DNA from: Crassaminicella thermophila
GTDB lineage: Bacteria; Bacillota; Clostridia; Peptostreptococcales; Thermotaleaceae
Reading direction: 5' to 3'
Assembly: GCF_008152325.1 (NCBI RefSeq)
Contig: NZ_CP042243.1
Coordinates: 2,857,026-2,921,025, forward strand
DNA: 64,000 nucleotides
Below the pieces are notes generated by a model, which saw only the letters and a program-made list of their open reading frames with translations, was not told where the DNA came from and did no database searches. A program made the translations under genes and the position numbers. The stretch's first letter is position 1. Each line of letters opens with the position of its first letter. This document shows, piece after piece, positions 32,312-49,000 of this stretch.

Positions 32312-33205
32312 CTATTGATCTAAATCTTCCTCTATGATTTTTTCGTCTGTTTCTTCTTTTCTTTTGCAGCAGCACATTCTTTTTACTGCATCTTTACTAT
32401 AAACTTCTATATCTTCACTTAGTTTATCATCTTTCCCATCTTTTCCTTCTTTTAATATAAGACGCACCTTTACACACTCTAAAAGTACATTACTCTCTAC
32501 TACTATTCCTAATCCATCTGGTGTTAAAATCTTTTCACCAGGTTCAGGAAGATTTTCACGTAAGCATTGGTACATTTCATGCTCATATTTTAAGCAGCAC
32601 ATTAACCTACCGCAGATTCCTGATATTTTTGTTGGATTTAGAGATAAACTTTGTTCTTTTGCCATTTTTATAGATACTGGCTCAAAATCCCCAAGCCAAG
32701 TTGCACAGCAAAGAGATTTTCCACAAGGGCCTAATCCTCCTATCATCTTTGCTTCATCTCTTACCCCGATCTGTCTAAGCTCTATCCTTGTTTTAAATAT
32801 TGCTGCTAAATCTTTTACTAATTCTCTAAAATCTACCCTTCCATCAGCTGTAAAATAGAATATCACTTTGTTATTGTCAAATGTGTATTCTACATCTATA
32901 AGCTTCATTTCTAGCTTATGCTGCATAATCTTTTCTAAACATATTTCAAAAGCTTCTTTTTGCTTTTCTATGTTTTGCTTGTTTTGTATTTCATCCTCAA
33001 GGGTAGCAACTCTTAATACTTTTTTTAAAGGAGCAACAATATCTTCCTCCATAACTTCCTTAGGTCCAACTACAACCTCTCCAAATTCTACCCCTCTAGC
33101 AGTCTCAACAATTACATTTTGACCTTTTTTTACTTCAATAGCATCAGGGTCAAAGTAGTATATTTTTCCAGCTTTTTTAAATCTTACGCCTACAACAGTT
33201 ACCAT
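32312..33205 (-). CDS. ricT: PSP1 domain protein RicT (YaaT)
   Basis: RicT belongs to the RicA-RicF-RicT complex, which directs RNase Y cleavage and helps sporulation in B. subtilis. The 297-residue protein has the PSP1 domain with GGLGPCGKSLCCATWLGDFE (about 157-176), GICGRLMCCLKYEHEMYQCL (about 196-215) and a tail with MCCCKRKEE. The many cysteines fit Fe-S cluster binding. It directly follows holB (1-nt gap), as yaaT follows holB in B. subtilis. Confidence 0.94.
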   Translation of the reverse strand: MVTVVGVRFKKAGKIYYFDPDAIEVKKGQNVIVETARGVEFGEVVVGPKEVMEEDIVAPLKKVLRVATLEDEIQNKQNIEKQKEAFEICLEKIMQHKLEMKLIDVEYTFDNNKVIFYFTADGRVDFRELVKDLAAIFKTRIELRQIGVRDEAKMIGGLGPCGKSLCCATWLGDFEPVSIKMAKEQSLSLNPTKISGICGRLMCCLKYEHEMYQCLRENLPEPGEKILTPDGLGIVVESNVLLECVKVRLILKEGKDGKDDKLSEDIEVYSKDAVKRMCCCKRKEETDEKIIEEDLDQ

Positions 33206-33206
33206 T

Positions 33207-34187
33207 TTATACCTCCTGCATGGTTAAAAGCATCATTTCAATTGCTAATTGAAAATTAACATTTGCTTTTATATCATTTTTTGTTTTTTCTATTACAGTA
33301 ATAATATCTCCTATTTTTTCATATGCTATATGATGCATGTGATTTTGTAAAGTATTTTTTTTATCTAAATTTATCAAAAACTTATCCGTTCTTGTCTGAG
33401 TAATAATCATAATATCTCTAAACCAAAAAAGCATAAAATCTAATATTTCATCAATATGGTCTTTATGCTTTTGAAAAAATTCAACCTCCTCAAAAGGAGT
33501 TAATGGATCTTTTTTCAGGATTTTCTCAATTACCTGTATTGTTTCTTCTCGTTTTGTCTTAAATTCCTCTGATTCTTTTAATTTTATTGCTTTTCCAATA
33601 ATTCCATCAGAAAAAGCTGCTAGAACTTTTGCCTCATCCTTTTCTATTTTATATTTATTGATTAGAAAAGCTTCAATATATTTTTCTCCAATCCGATGAA
33701 ATTTTAGTATTTGACAACGAGACTTGATTGTAGGTAAAAAACTGCTTACATTGTTACTCATTAGTATTATCACCGCATATTCTGGCGGCTCTTCTAATGT
33801 TTTTAACAGCCTGTTTTGTGCACTAGCTGTCATACTATTAGCATCTTTTATAATATATATCTTTTTATTGCTCTCATAAGGCTTTCGTGATAAATCCTGT
33901 TGAAATTCTTCAATTTGTTTGTTTTTGATGCTTTTTCCTTCTGGCTCAATGATTTTAATGTCTGGATGGTTACCTCCGTTGACTTTCAAACATGATGAGC
34001 AAATATTACAAGCATCTTCATGATAGCTTTTGCATTGAATCCCCTTTGCAAAAGCTATAGCAGTATTAAACTTTCCTACTCCTTCTGGTCCTTCAAATAT
34101 ATATGCATGTGCAATTCTTTTGTTTTTTATAGATCTTTTTAAAAAATTTATGGTCTTTTCTTGTCCTACAATATCTTTAAACCCCAT
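33207..34187 (-). CDS. holB: DNA polymerase III subunit delta'
   Basis: The clamp-loader subunit delta' has an AAA+ domain: AYIFEGPEGVGKFNTAIAFA (about 28-47), a zinc-knuckle pattern of four Cys (C52, C59, C62, C65: CKSYHEDACNICSSC), RLLKTLEEPPEYAVIILMSN and SRCQILKF. The P-loop is degenerate (GPEGVGKFN), as normal for delta'. The 326 residues are typical. It lies between darA and ricT, the gene order of the B. subtilis yaaQ-holB-yaaT block. Confidence 0.94.
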   Translation of the reverse strand: MGFKDIVGQEKTINFLKRSIKNKRIAHAYIFEGPEGVGKFNTAIAFAKGIQCKSYHEDACNICSSCLKVNGGNHPDIKIIEPEGKSIKNKQIEEFQQDLSRKPYESNKKIYIIKDANSMTASAQNRLLKTLEEPPEYAVIILMSNNVSSFLPTIKSRCQILKFHRIGEKYIEAFLINKYKIEKDEAKVLAAFSDGIIGKAIKLKESEEFKTKREETIQVIEKILKKDPLTPFEEVEFFQKHKDHIDEILDFMLFWFRDIMIITQTRTDKFLINLDKKNTLQNHMHHIAYEKIGDIITVIEKTKNDIKANVNFQLAIEMMLLTMQEV

Positions 34188-34209
34188 TAAAATCCTCCAT
34201 TATTCTATA

Positions 34210-34539
34210 CTACACCTTCTCAAAACGATCTACGTCTACTACAAATATAGTTGCCCCTCCTACATTCACTTCTATAGGATAAGTTATAAACATTGATGAA
34301 TTCCCTATCATAGGTGTAGGAGCTGGCTGTATTTCTTTCCGACTTTTACATTGGTCCTTTATAATCTCTATAACATGATCTACCTTTTCTTTCTCTATTC
34401 CTATAAATAAAGTGGTATTTCCTGATCTTAAGAATCCCCCTGTAGATGCTAATTTTGTTACCCTATATCCTTGTTCTGTCAAATTTTTAACTAATTTTAA
34501 AGCATCTTCATCATGGATAATGGCAATAATTAGCTTCAT
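34210..34539 (-). CDS. darA: Cyclic-di-AMP receptor DarA (YaaQ, PstA)
   Basis: DarA is a PII-like trimeric protein that binds c-di-AMP. The 109-residue protein has MKLIIAIIHDEDALKLVKNL, TKLASTGGFLRSGNTTLFIG (about 28-47) with the nucleotide-contacting TGGFLRSGN loop, and a C-terminal strand with EVNVGGATIFVVDV. It lies between tmk and holB, as in B. subtilis. c-di-AMP also affects OpuA transporters in Firmicutes, and an OpuA operon is in this window. Confidence 0.95.
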   Translation of the reverse strand: MKLIIAIIHDEDALKLVKNLTEQGYRVTKLASTGGFLRSGNTTLFIGIEKEKVDHVIEIIKDQCKSRKEIQPAPTPMIGNSSMFITYPIEVNVGGATIFVVDVDRFEKV

Positions 34540-34582
34540 ACTCTAACCCCTTTCTAATAAAAGAGAGCATATTTTGCTCCCT

Positions 34583-35260
34583 TTAAAGCTTTGCTTTTAC
34601 CTTTTGATAAATTTCTTCATGAATCTCCTCAATAGATTTAAGCATATCATTCTGTGTGCAGTTAATCTCAAACCAATGATACTGCTTAGCTACCCATAGT
34701 GCATTTTCATAAGTTTTCTGTAAATATTCAAAGTCTCTTTCATGGATATCTTTTTCTATCTGTCCAGTAATTTTATTAGATCGATTTTTAATCAATTGAT
34801 AACTTACCTCTAGATTCATATTTAAGAAAATTACTTCATCTGGAATAGGTAGTTTCATCTTTATAAATTCTAAATCCCATAACCACTCTAAGAAGTCTAG
34901 TTTTTCTTCTTTACAATCAAACTTTGAAGCTTGATGTACCATGTTTGATGTGGTATATCGATCTGCAATGATAATACCACCATTTTGATAAAAATCTTTC
35001 CATTCTGTCACATATGAAGCAAATCTATCTACTGCATAAAAGGTTGAAGCTGTATAAGGATTTACATCATCTGCCTTTTGCCCAAAATCTCCATTTAGAT
35101 ACATCTTCACTAGTGCTGAAGATTGGCTTTCATAATTAGGAAAAGTAATTTTTTTTACTTTCCTTCCATCATCTATAAGTCTTTTATATAGTTTTTCTGA
35201 TTGTGTCGCTTTTCCACTTGCATCTACTCCTGACTCTATTACGAATAATTTGCCCTTCAC
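34583..35260 (-). CDS. tmk: Thymidylate kinase
   Basis: Tmk phosphorylates dTMP to dTDP. The 225-residue protein has a P-loop of the form ESGVDASGKATQSEKL (about 8-23); canonical Tmk reads GxDGSGKST. This variant is seen in a clostridial subgroup, so it is probably functional. Other conserved parts are TASTFYAVDRFASYVTEW (about 69-86) and IIADRYTTSNMVHQAS (about 95-110). It is followed by darA, holB and ricT in the same direction, the conserved order. Confidence 0.92.
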   Translation of the reverse strand: MKGKLFVIESGVDASGKATQSEKLYKRLIDDGRKVKKITFPNYESQSSALVKMYLNGDFGQKADDVNPYTASTFYAVDRFASYVTEWKDFYQNGGIIIADRYTTSNMVHQASKFDCKEEKLDFLEWLWDLEFIKMKLPIPDEVIFLNMNLEVSYQLIKNRSNKITGQIEKDIHERDFEYLQKTYENALWVAKQYHWFEINCTQNDMLKSIEEIHEEIYQKVKAKL

Positions 35261-35357
35261 AAATCTGATCCTCCTGTTATAAATATAAAGTCTACTATCT
35301 ATTTTATCATACTAAGGGAAAGTTTTTTATAGAATTCATATTTTCCTTTATTATACC

Positions 35358-35400
35358 AAAAAACAAAGCCATTAACCCTATGCTAATGACTTTGTTTTTT
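35358..35400. terminator. Terminator between csfB and tmk
   Basis: AAAAAACAAAG (35358-35368) pairs with CTTTGTTTTTT (35390-35400), with an inner CATTA/TAATG extension. Works in both directions. Confidence 0.85.
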
Positions 35401-35414
35401 AATGTTGAAGAAAA

Positions 35415-35603
35415 TTATAAACTAATCAAAAATTTGTGCCACATTTTTTTGAGCATATAATTATAGTATTCATACTTTATATCATCATGATCTAGAGTAC
35501 TTATATTCATCTCACATTCTTTACATATGTATCCATCCAATAATTGAATATACTCTGAAGTATCTTTTTTGCAAATATAACATGTAATGGTTTCATGGCT
35601 CAT
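35415..35603 (-). CDS. csfB: Anti-sigma-G factor Gin (CsfB)
   Basis: Gin inhibits sigma-G (and sigma-E) to keep compartment timing during sporulation. The 62-residue product is the right size. It has the zinc finger CYICKK (two Cys) plus ICKEC (two Cys) and the family tail DIKYEYYNYMLKKMWHKF. The start chosen is ATG 35601-35603, with GGTGAG upstream; GTG and TTG a few codons earlier are alternatives. In B. subtilis csfB lies just upstream of the tmk region, as here. Confidence 0.85.
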   Translation of the reverse strand: MSHETITCYICKKDTSEYIQLLDGYICKECEMNISTLDHDDIKYEYYNYMLKKMWHKFLISL

Positions 35604-35701
35604 ACAGCTCACCAACCTTTTTATTATGGATTATTATCCTATATTTATTATTTTATTCAGTTTTAGTATGTCTCGTTATTATTTTTTTAATTTTAAAGCA
35701 A

Positions 35702-35735
35702 AAAAATTACTATGTCATATGACATAGTAATTTTT
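35702..35735 (-). terminator. Perfect 34-bp palindrome, terminator
   Basis: The left arm is AAAAATTACTATGTCAT and the right arm is its exact complement with no loop; it follows the stop codon at 35734. Confidence 0.85.
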
Positions 35736-36234
35736 ATGATTGAGTATTAAAAGACAAAATGGTATTTAGTAATTCTTTATTTGGTTCTATGATAAACATA
35801 TACCTATCACCGCTTCTAGTGAATTCTCCTGCATACCATTCTTGCGTATTTCTTCCTGATACAAACTTATATACTTTTACTTTTTCGTTCTTTACTTTTT
35901 GCATATTGATTTCATCATATGGTTTGAATTGTTCTAAATCATTCAGTTTTAAAGTTAGAAACAAATGACTAGCTCTTCCAAAAACTTTTTCCATAATAAG
36001 TTCATCATCTATTATCTTGTAGTTAAAATAAGCCACATGATTATAGATAATCACAACACACGCAACCACTGCCCCTAAAAATGTAACCAAACCTCCAACA
36101 GTAGCTATGACTGGATTGAATCTACTAAATAATTTTATGGCTATATTCATAATATAGATAGGGCCACATATCATAAACAATACTTTCCATAAGGAAAGCT
36201 TTTTCTGTCTTATGGTTTGCCTAATAAGTGCCAT
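35734..36234 (-). CDS. Membrane protein with PH-like domain, function unknown
   Basis: The 166-residue protein has two hydrophobic segments (SLWKVLFMICGPIYIMNIAI, about 14-33, and NPVIATVGGLVTFLGAVVAC, about 40-59). A soluble part (YKIIDDELIMEKVFGRASHL, then FLTLKLNDLEQFKPYDEINM and YMFIIEPNKELLNTIL) looks like a PH-type domain. It is flanked by terminators on both sides and appears to be a single gene. I see no named family. Confidence 0.75.
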   Translation of the reverse strand: MALIRQTIRQKKLSLWKVLFMICGPIYIMNIAIKLFSRFNPVIATVGGLVTFLGAVVACVVIIYNHVAYFNYKIIDDELIMEKVFGRASHLFLTLKLNDLEQFKPYDEINMQKVKNEKVKVYKFVSGRNTQEWYAGEFTRSGDRYMFIIEPNKELLNTILSFNTQS

Positions 36235-36311
36235 ATTCTCTTCTCCTTATCTTATATGGTCTTTATAGTACAAATATTATCATATCACTTTCTTTTTTTT
36301 TACGCAATACA

Positions 36312-36335
36312 AAAAAGCTTCCAATGGAAGCTTTT
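36312..36335 (-). terminator. Terminator of the small gene 36350-36529
   Basis: AAAAGCTTCCA pairs with a GGAAGCTTTT arm, followed by T on the minus strand. Confidence 0.75.
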
Positions 36336-36349
36336 GTATGTTTTTTATA

Positions 36350-36529
36350 CTATTTTGCAACTCTAAGATGACGCTTTTTAGAAGATTCATCTTTAGATAT
36401 AGATTTATTCCTTCTTTTCCTTGTTCTTTTAGAATTTTTTAAATCTATGGCTGTATCTATTATCAAATAACTAATAAAACAGGCAATAGGTATACACAGC
36501 ATAATAAGAAATATTATTTTCAAAATCAT
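36350..36529 (-). CDS. Small single-pass membrane protein, hypothetical
   Basis: A 59-residue frame starts at ATG 36527-36529 with AAAGGA about 9 nt upstream. It reads MILKIIFLIMLCIPIACFIS as a membrane helix, then a very basic tail (KNSKRTRKRRNKSISKDESS, then KKRHLRVAK). A clear terminator follows the stop. Small basic membrane proteins of this type are common in sporulating Firmicutes, but I recognise no family. It may equally be a chance frame. Confidence 0.5.
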   Translation of the reverse strand: MILKIIFLIMLCIPIACFISYLIIDTAIDLKNSKRTRKRRNKSISKDESSKKRHLRVAK

Positions 36530-36721
36530 ATATAATCATCCTTTTCCATCCTCTTTTATGCATATATATTCTATATACATTTTATTTTTCCTTTGTTATA
36601 TTGTTGGTTCTTTTGTCCTATTTTTCCTTTTATTGTCCAATTTTGTTATACATCCCACAATATATAGTTTTCTTTATTCTTCTGCATACAATATCTATTC
36701 GTCTTTTTTCACAAAAACAAC

Positions 36722-36753
36722 AAAAGACTCAGAATATATATTCTGAGTCTTTT
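36722..36753 (-). terminator. rRNA operon terminator
   Basis: A perfect inverted repeat with arm AAAAGACTCAGAATAT, followed by T, lies just after the 5S gene. Confidence 0.9.
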
Positions 36754-36758
36754 TAAAA

Positions 36759-36872
36759 CCAGCGACGACCTACTCTCCCAAGGCGTCTCCGCCTAAGTAC
36801 CATCAGCGCTGAAGGGCTTAACTTCTGTGTTCGGTATGGGAACAGGTGTGACCCCTTCGCTATTGTCACTGG
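36759..36872 (-). rRNA. rrf: 5S ribosomal RNA
   Basis: The minus strand has the conserved CCATACCGAACACAGAAGTT core and paired ends CCAGTGAC and GTCGTCGCTGG. Ends are approximate by a few nt. RNase M5 (rnmV, this window) would mature it. Confidence 0.95.
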
Positions 36873-36913
36873 ATTAGAGGTTGTACCCTCAAAACTGAAC
36901 AATGCATATATTT

Positions 36914-39974
<3,061 letters not shown>

Positions 39975-40027
39975 AGAAATTGTATTTTATGCATTGTTCA
40001 GTTTTCAAAGTACATGAAAGATTTAAA

Positions 40028-40104
<77 letters not shown>

Positions 40105-40147
40105 AAACTTAATCCTTCAAAACTAAACAGTGTAAGTTAAGCCTTTC

Positions 40148-41683
<1,536 letters not shown>

Positions 41684-41781
41684 CAAAACTTTCGAGGTTA
41701 AAAATTATTGCTGGCTTAATTTCTTACACTGTATAGTTTTCAAAGATCAAATTGTTTCATCATTGTCCTGACGACTTTTTT

Positions 41782-41810
41782 ATATTAGCATATTTCGTCG
41801 AATCTGTCAA
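41782..41810 (-). promoter_or_regulatory. rRNA operon promoter
   Basis: TTGACA (41805-41810), 17 nt and TAATAT (41782-41787) on the minus strand, about 100 nt before 16S. Sequence from 41811 to 42148 has no gene; it holds repeat copies at 41942 and 42022. Confidence 0.8.
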
Positions 41811-41941
41811 CAACTTTTTTGTAAGTGCTACATTTTTTGTTCTCCTTGTAGCCCCTTACTACAATTGCCTCTTTGTAACGACAAGATATATATTACCATG
41901 TTTATTTAAATGCGTCAAATGGTAATTTATTCAAATTTATT

Positions 41942-41984
41942 AAAAGTTACCTGGAATAAATGTTCTTTATGTTTATTTTTAAAA
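41942..41984 (+). repeat. Dispersed AACGTTC repeat, diverged copy
   Basis: AAAAGTTACCTGGAATAAAT then GTTCTTTATGTTTATTTTTA, a diverged form of the family. Confidence 0.65.
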
Positions 41985-42021
41985 TTGGATATCTATAAAA
42001 AAAAGCAACATCAATAATTAA

Positions 42022-42106
42022 AAAAGGAAATATAAAGATAAGTGAATGACTTTGATAACTTTTTTTCAAAAGTTATCTGGAATGAACGTTCTTTATATTT
42101 CCTTTT
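42022..42106. repeat. Dispersed AACGTTC repeat, 85-bp palindromic copy
   Basis: Arms AAAAGGAAATATAAAG (42022-42037) and CTTTATATTTCCTTTT (42091-42106) are a perfect 16-bp pair. The right half is AAAAGTTATCTGGAATGAAC then GTTC; the left half is an inverted, diverged version. Confidence 0.8.
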
Positions 42107-42148
42107 GAACTTATTTATCCATATAATAAAGTAGGCAAATTCATTTGC

Positions 42149-42772
42149 CTACTTTATATTTGGTGTCTCATTTATTTTTTCAAGTAAACCCTCATCTTCT
42201 TCCTCTTCAATTCTTCTTTCAGCTTTTGTAAGTGCTGCTACAATTTCATGAGGTTCATTTAATACACTGATTTCTTCACCAAACTCTACATCTCCTATTT
42301 TTAATGGGTTTCCTGGTGCTAATAGTGATACATCAATTTGTATGCTTTCTGGAATTCTATTTGGTAAACACTCAACATGTACTTCTCTTAATTGCTGCTG
42401 CACTACCCCTATACTTGATTCTACTTTTTCTTTTCCTATAAGCTTAATAGGTACTGTTGTATGTATTCTTTCATTTTGAGAAACTTCTTGAAAATCTACA
42501 TGTTTTAATGCATTTGTTACTGGATCTCTTTGTACCTCTTTTATCATAACTGTTGAATGGTCTGTCCCTACATGTAAATTTAAAAGTACATTTGTTCCAT
42601 AGCTCCTTATAATGTTGTCTATTTCCTTCGTATCTAATTCTATTGCTCTTGTACGCACATTGTGTCCATAAACTACTCCTGGAACATGCCCTGCATTTCT
42701 TATTTTATGACATGCATTAGAACCTATTTCATTTCTCATATCTGCATTAATAACGGATTTTCGCACAAACAT
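42149..42772 (-). CDS. rplY: Ribosomal protein bL25 (Ctc family), copy A
   Basis: bL25 binds 5S rRNA in the large subunit. The 207-residue protein has the N-terminal 5S-binding domain (VPGVVYGHNVRTRAIELDTK; VMIKEVQRDPVTNALKHVDF) and the C-terminal TL5/Ctc domain (KVESSIGVVQQQLREVHVEC, then VFEGEEISVLNE-like sequence). A second bL25 gene follows at 42922 and is clearly a paralogue. Copy A lies next to the rRNA operon, in the same direction. Repeat copies lie on both sides. Confidence 0.9.
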   Translation of the reverse strand: MFVRKSVINADMRNEIGSNACHKIRNAGHVPGVVYGHNVRTRAIELDTKEIDNIIRSYGTNVLLNLHVGTDHSTVMIKEVQRDPVTNALKHVDFQEVSQNERIHTTVPIKLIGKEKVESSIGVVQQQLREVHVECLPNRIPESIQIDVSLLAPGNPLKIGDVEFGEEISVLNEPHEIVAALTKAERRIEEEEDEGLLEKINETPNIK

Positions 42773-42860
42773 CCCTCCCTATGGTTAAGTCTAGTAGTCA
42801 GTATCTCCAATCTCTTTTTTTTATATACTGCTACCTACAAAATTTCATAGAGGGATATTG

Positions 42861-42902
42861 CAAAAAGTTATCTGGAATGAACGTTCTTTTTATATTTCCT
42901 TT
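42861..42902 (+). repeat. Dispersed AACGTTC repeat, copy between the two bL25 genes
   Basis: CAAAAAGTTATCTGGAATGA then ACGTTCTTTTTATATTTCCT, the best-kept single-arm copy. Confidence 0.8.
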
Positions 42903-42921
42903 AAAAGTTGATTACCTATAA

Positions 42922-43533
42922 TTAATAAAGCATTTTTAACAAATCATCTGAATCCTGATCTTCTTTTTCTTCTAATTTAGTAGATTCAGTAAGCAATGCA
43001 ACTATTTCTTCTGCTCCATTTAATACTTCAATATTTGGATCATTGTAGATTTCTAATTGGCTTACGATAAATGGCTCTCCATATTTTATATTGGATACAT
43101 CAACTTCTATAGATTGTTTCAGGTACTTTGGATAAGTTTGTATCTCTAATTCTGTCATCTGCTGCTGTATGACAGAAGTACTCGATTCTACAGCTGATTT
43201 ATTGACTAAATGTATAGGAATTTTAACTCTTACTTTTTCATTTGCATCTAACTCTTGCAAATCTATATGTAAGACGTTTAATTTGGTTGTATGCCTTTGA
43301 ATATCTTTTATGATTGCATGTTTTATCTCATTTCCCATTTCAAGATATACGCTTGAACCTACTCCATAGTGATTTAATGTTTTATCTACTTCTTGTCTGT
43401 TTAATTTAATTTGCTTTGTCTTTTTGTTGTGTGCATAAATAATAGCTGGAATAAATCCTTCTTTTCTTAATTTTTTTAATTCATTCTTCTTTTTTAACTC
43501 TCTTTCCTGCACTTTTAAAACTGCTAACCCCAT
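42922..43533 (-). CDS. Ribosomal protein bL25 (Ctc family), copy B
   Basis: The second tandem bL25 paralogue has 203 residues. It keeps FIPAIIYAHNKKTKQIKLNR, HAIIKDIQRHTTKLNVLHID and ESSTSVIQQQMTELEIQTYP, but it differs widely from copy A and is more basic at the N-terminus (ELKKKNELKKLRKEG). It may be a stress form of Ctc type. It is first in the minus-strand run, with a GGGGG site; the bL25 copy A and the rRNA operon follow. Confidence 0.86.
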   Translation of the reverse strand: MGLAVLKVQERELKKKNELKKLRKEGFIPAIIYAHNKKTKQIKLNRQEVDKTLNHYGVGSSVYLEMGNEIKHAIIKDIQRHTTKLNVLHIDLQELDANEKVRVKIPIHLVNKSAVESSTSVIQQQMTELEIQTYPKYLKQSIEVDVSNIKYGEPFIVSQLEIYNDPNIEVLNGAEEIVALLTESTKLEEKEDQDSDDLLKMLY

Positions 43534-43688
43534 GTGTTTTCCCCCTTTTGTTCATAAAATGTTTTGCCCTATTTATATTAAATCAAATATTTTTAAATTT
43601 TTCAAATATTTTTTATATTTATTTCCTTTAATTTTCACTCGCTTTTCCATGATATAATGTAAAAAAGTAAACGTCAGGAGGAATAAAT

Positions 43689-44183
43689 ATGAAAAAATCC
43701 ATATGCCTTTTATGCATCATACTTCTATTCGTAAGTGGATGTACATCTATAAATAATTCGAAACATGAAATTGAAGTCACCTTATATTATGCCAATGAAG
43801 CATACATTGAAACAGGAAATGAGGCACTAGATAAATTTATTACTGTAAAAAAGAAAATAAATCCTACTAACAATCATGTATTATCAATCCTTAATGAACT
43901 GAAAAAAGATCCGAATATAGAAAATGCCAATACACAGATAAATAAGGATTTAATTTTCCTAGATGCAAAAATAGAAAATGGTATTGCTTATGTAAACGTA
44001 TCTTCTCAAAATTTAAATGGAGGATCTTTGCAAGAGTTTTTTATTATCGGTCAGATTGTATATTCTCTCACTTCTCTTGAAGATGTACAAAAGGTGCAAT
44101 TTTTAGTAGACGGCAAAAAACAAGAAACGTTGATGGGTCATTATACTATTGATAAGCCTTTTGATGAAAATTTAGACCAATAA
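43689..44183 (+). CDS. GerMN-domain lipoprotein
   Basis: The 164-residue protein has a lipoprotein signal (MKKSICLLCIILLFVSGC) and a GerMN domain (about 30-160: VTLYYANEAYIETGNEALDK; GIAYVNVSSQNLNGGSLQEF; DVQKVQFLVDGKKQETLMGH). GerM of B. subtilis takes part in spore germination and sporulation. GerMN lipoproteins also occur as general cell-wall proteins, so a sporulation role is only likely. The ribosome binding site is AGGAGG. It is convergent with nifJ. Confidence 0.85.
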   Translation: MKKSICLLCIILLFVSGCTSINNSKHEIEVTLYYANEAYIETGNEALDKFITVKKKINPTNNHVLSILNELKKDPNIENANTQINKDLIFLDAKIENGIAYVNVSSQNLNGGSLQEFFIIGQIVYSLTSLEDVQKVQFLVDGKKQETLMGHYTIDKPFDENLDQ

Positions 44184-44214
44184 AAAAGTGTGTAGCAAAT
44201 GCTACACACTTTTT
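44183..44214. terminator. Bidirectional terminator between GerMN gene and nifJ
   Basis: A perfect 15-bp stem (44183-44197 with 44200-44214), left arm AAAAAGTGTGTAGCA. Confidence 0.9.
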
Positions 44215-44215
44215 A

Positions 44216-48020
<3,805 letters not shown>

Positions 48021-48049
48021 AGTATAACAGAACCAATAATTTGTGTCAA
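48021..48049 (-). promoter_or_regulatory. Sigma-A promoter upstream of nifJ
   Basis: TTGACA (48044-48049), 17 nt and TATACT (48021-48026) on the minus strand. Confidence 0.75.
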
Positions 48050-48145
48050 TATACTTTGTATACATGAAAAAATAGATTAATATCCATAAATGTAATATTT
48101 TATTTATGGACATTAATCTATTAATAAACAAACTTAAATTTTTTA

Positions 48146-48176
48146 CAAAAGTTATCAAAGTCATTAACTTTTCTTT
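48146..48176 (+). repeat. Dispersed AACGTTC repeat, partial diverged copy at bofA
   Basis: CAAAAGTTATCAAAGTCATT then AACTTTTC matches the inverted arm at 42022-42065. It adjoins the bofA stop codon. Confidence 0.5.
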
Positions 48177-48448
48177 TATAACAAACGCTGCAATACCAAC
48201 ATTAAAACAACTCCCGGAACTCCTAACAGACCAGCTAATAAAGCAGTAATAGGGTTTATCGCTATATGGATGCCAAAAAAGCCTCCTAAAAAATTAATAA
48301 CAAGTAGCATAACCCCTCCTACAATACCATTATAAATAAATTTTATTATCCATTTTATAGGTATTAATAATATATATCCGATTATATATAACAAAATAAG
48401 CCCAAATGCATAAGCAAGAATAATATTTAATTCTACCCCCATTCCCAC
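48176..48448 (-). CDS. bofA: Pro-sigma-K processing inhibitor BofA
   Basis: BofA inhibits the SpoIVFB protease that activates sigma-K in the mother cell. The 90-residue protein has two membrane segments and the family end GIHIAINPITALLAGLLGVP with a following GVVLMLVLQ. The start is probably GTG 48446-48448 after GGGGTG; an ATG two codons later is an alternative. It lies downstream of yaaL, as in B. subtilis. Confidence 0.9.
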   Translation of the reverse strand: MGMGVELNIILAYAFGLILLYIIGYILLIPIKWIIKFIYNGIVGGVMLLVINFLGGFFGIHIAINPITALLAGLLGVPGVVLMLVLQRLL

Positions 48449-48516
48449 TATATCACCCCATATTCAAAACTTTTGTTCTAGTTAATTATATAGTGTTTGT
48501 ACAAATAATATGACAA

Positions 48517-48556
48517 AAAGAACAGGTCTTATACTTTGCAAGTTAGCCTGTTCTTT
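48517..48556 (-). terminator. Terminator of yaaL
   Basis: AAAGAACAGG (48517-48526) pairs with CCTGTTCTTT (48547-48556). Confidence 0.8.
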
Positions 48557-48572
48557 AAAACTTAAAGATATT

Positions 48573-48875
48573 TTACTGTATATTAGCTTTGATTCCCATT
48601 TCTCTTGCAACTTTCATAAGATAGGTATATCTTGTTTTTGCAGCTTCTACCCGATATATTGCATAATCGATTAAATCCGGATCTGTTACATTTTGAAAAA
48701 ATGCCTCTGCATTTTTCCACTCATCATGAGCTGATCTTATTGTATCTATCATTTTGTCTTCTTCCGAACGAATATCTTCCCCATTTACGACCTGTGCATA
48801 AATTGTATTTATCTTATTAAAGAAGCTATTTGTATTTTTTTCATTTCTCTTTGAGTTACTGCCTACCCTACTCAT
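48573..48875 (-). CDS. yaaL: YaaL/DUF2508 family protein
   Basis: The 100-residue protein matches YaaL: an acidic-helical domain with KMIDTIRSAHDEWKNAEAFF, TDPDLIDYAIYRVEAAKTRY and TYLMKVAREMGI. Function is unknown, but it is kept between recR and bofA in many spore formers, as here. In this window the interval to recR is interrupted by an acetyltransferase gene with a REP-like palindrome on each side. Confidence 0.9.
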   Translation of the reverse strand: MSRVGSNSKRNEKNTNSFFNKINTIYAQVVNGEDIRSEEDKMIDTIRSAHDEWKNAEAFFQNVTDPDLIDYAIYRVEAAKTRYTYLMKVAREMGIKANIQ

Positions 48876-48954
48876 AATTGCTACCCCCTATTTGATATTT
48901 GTATATATCATATCCATATTCTGGATTATATATACGTATATACTAGGGGATATC

Positions 48955-48979
48955 ATGATGGGGAACCATCCCTTATCAT
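48955..48979. repeat. REP-like palindrome, copy 6
   Basis: ATGATGGGGAACCATCCCTT then ATCAT: an imperfect palindrome with the AACC core, between yaaL and the acetyltransferase gene. Confidence 0.75.
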
Positions 48980-49000
48980 ATTGTCATAAAATTTTCTTTT

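Noticed and set aside
34583..35260. tmk as a defective kinase because of SGKAT in place of SGKST
   Set aside because: The same P-loop variant is known to me from a clostridial Tmk subgroup, and all other motifs are intact.
36558..36746. A 62-codon hydrophobic plus-strand frame before the 5S gene
   Set aside because: No ribosome binding site, runs into the rRNA terminator, and its hydrophobicity is what T-rich sequence gives by chance.
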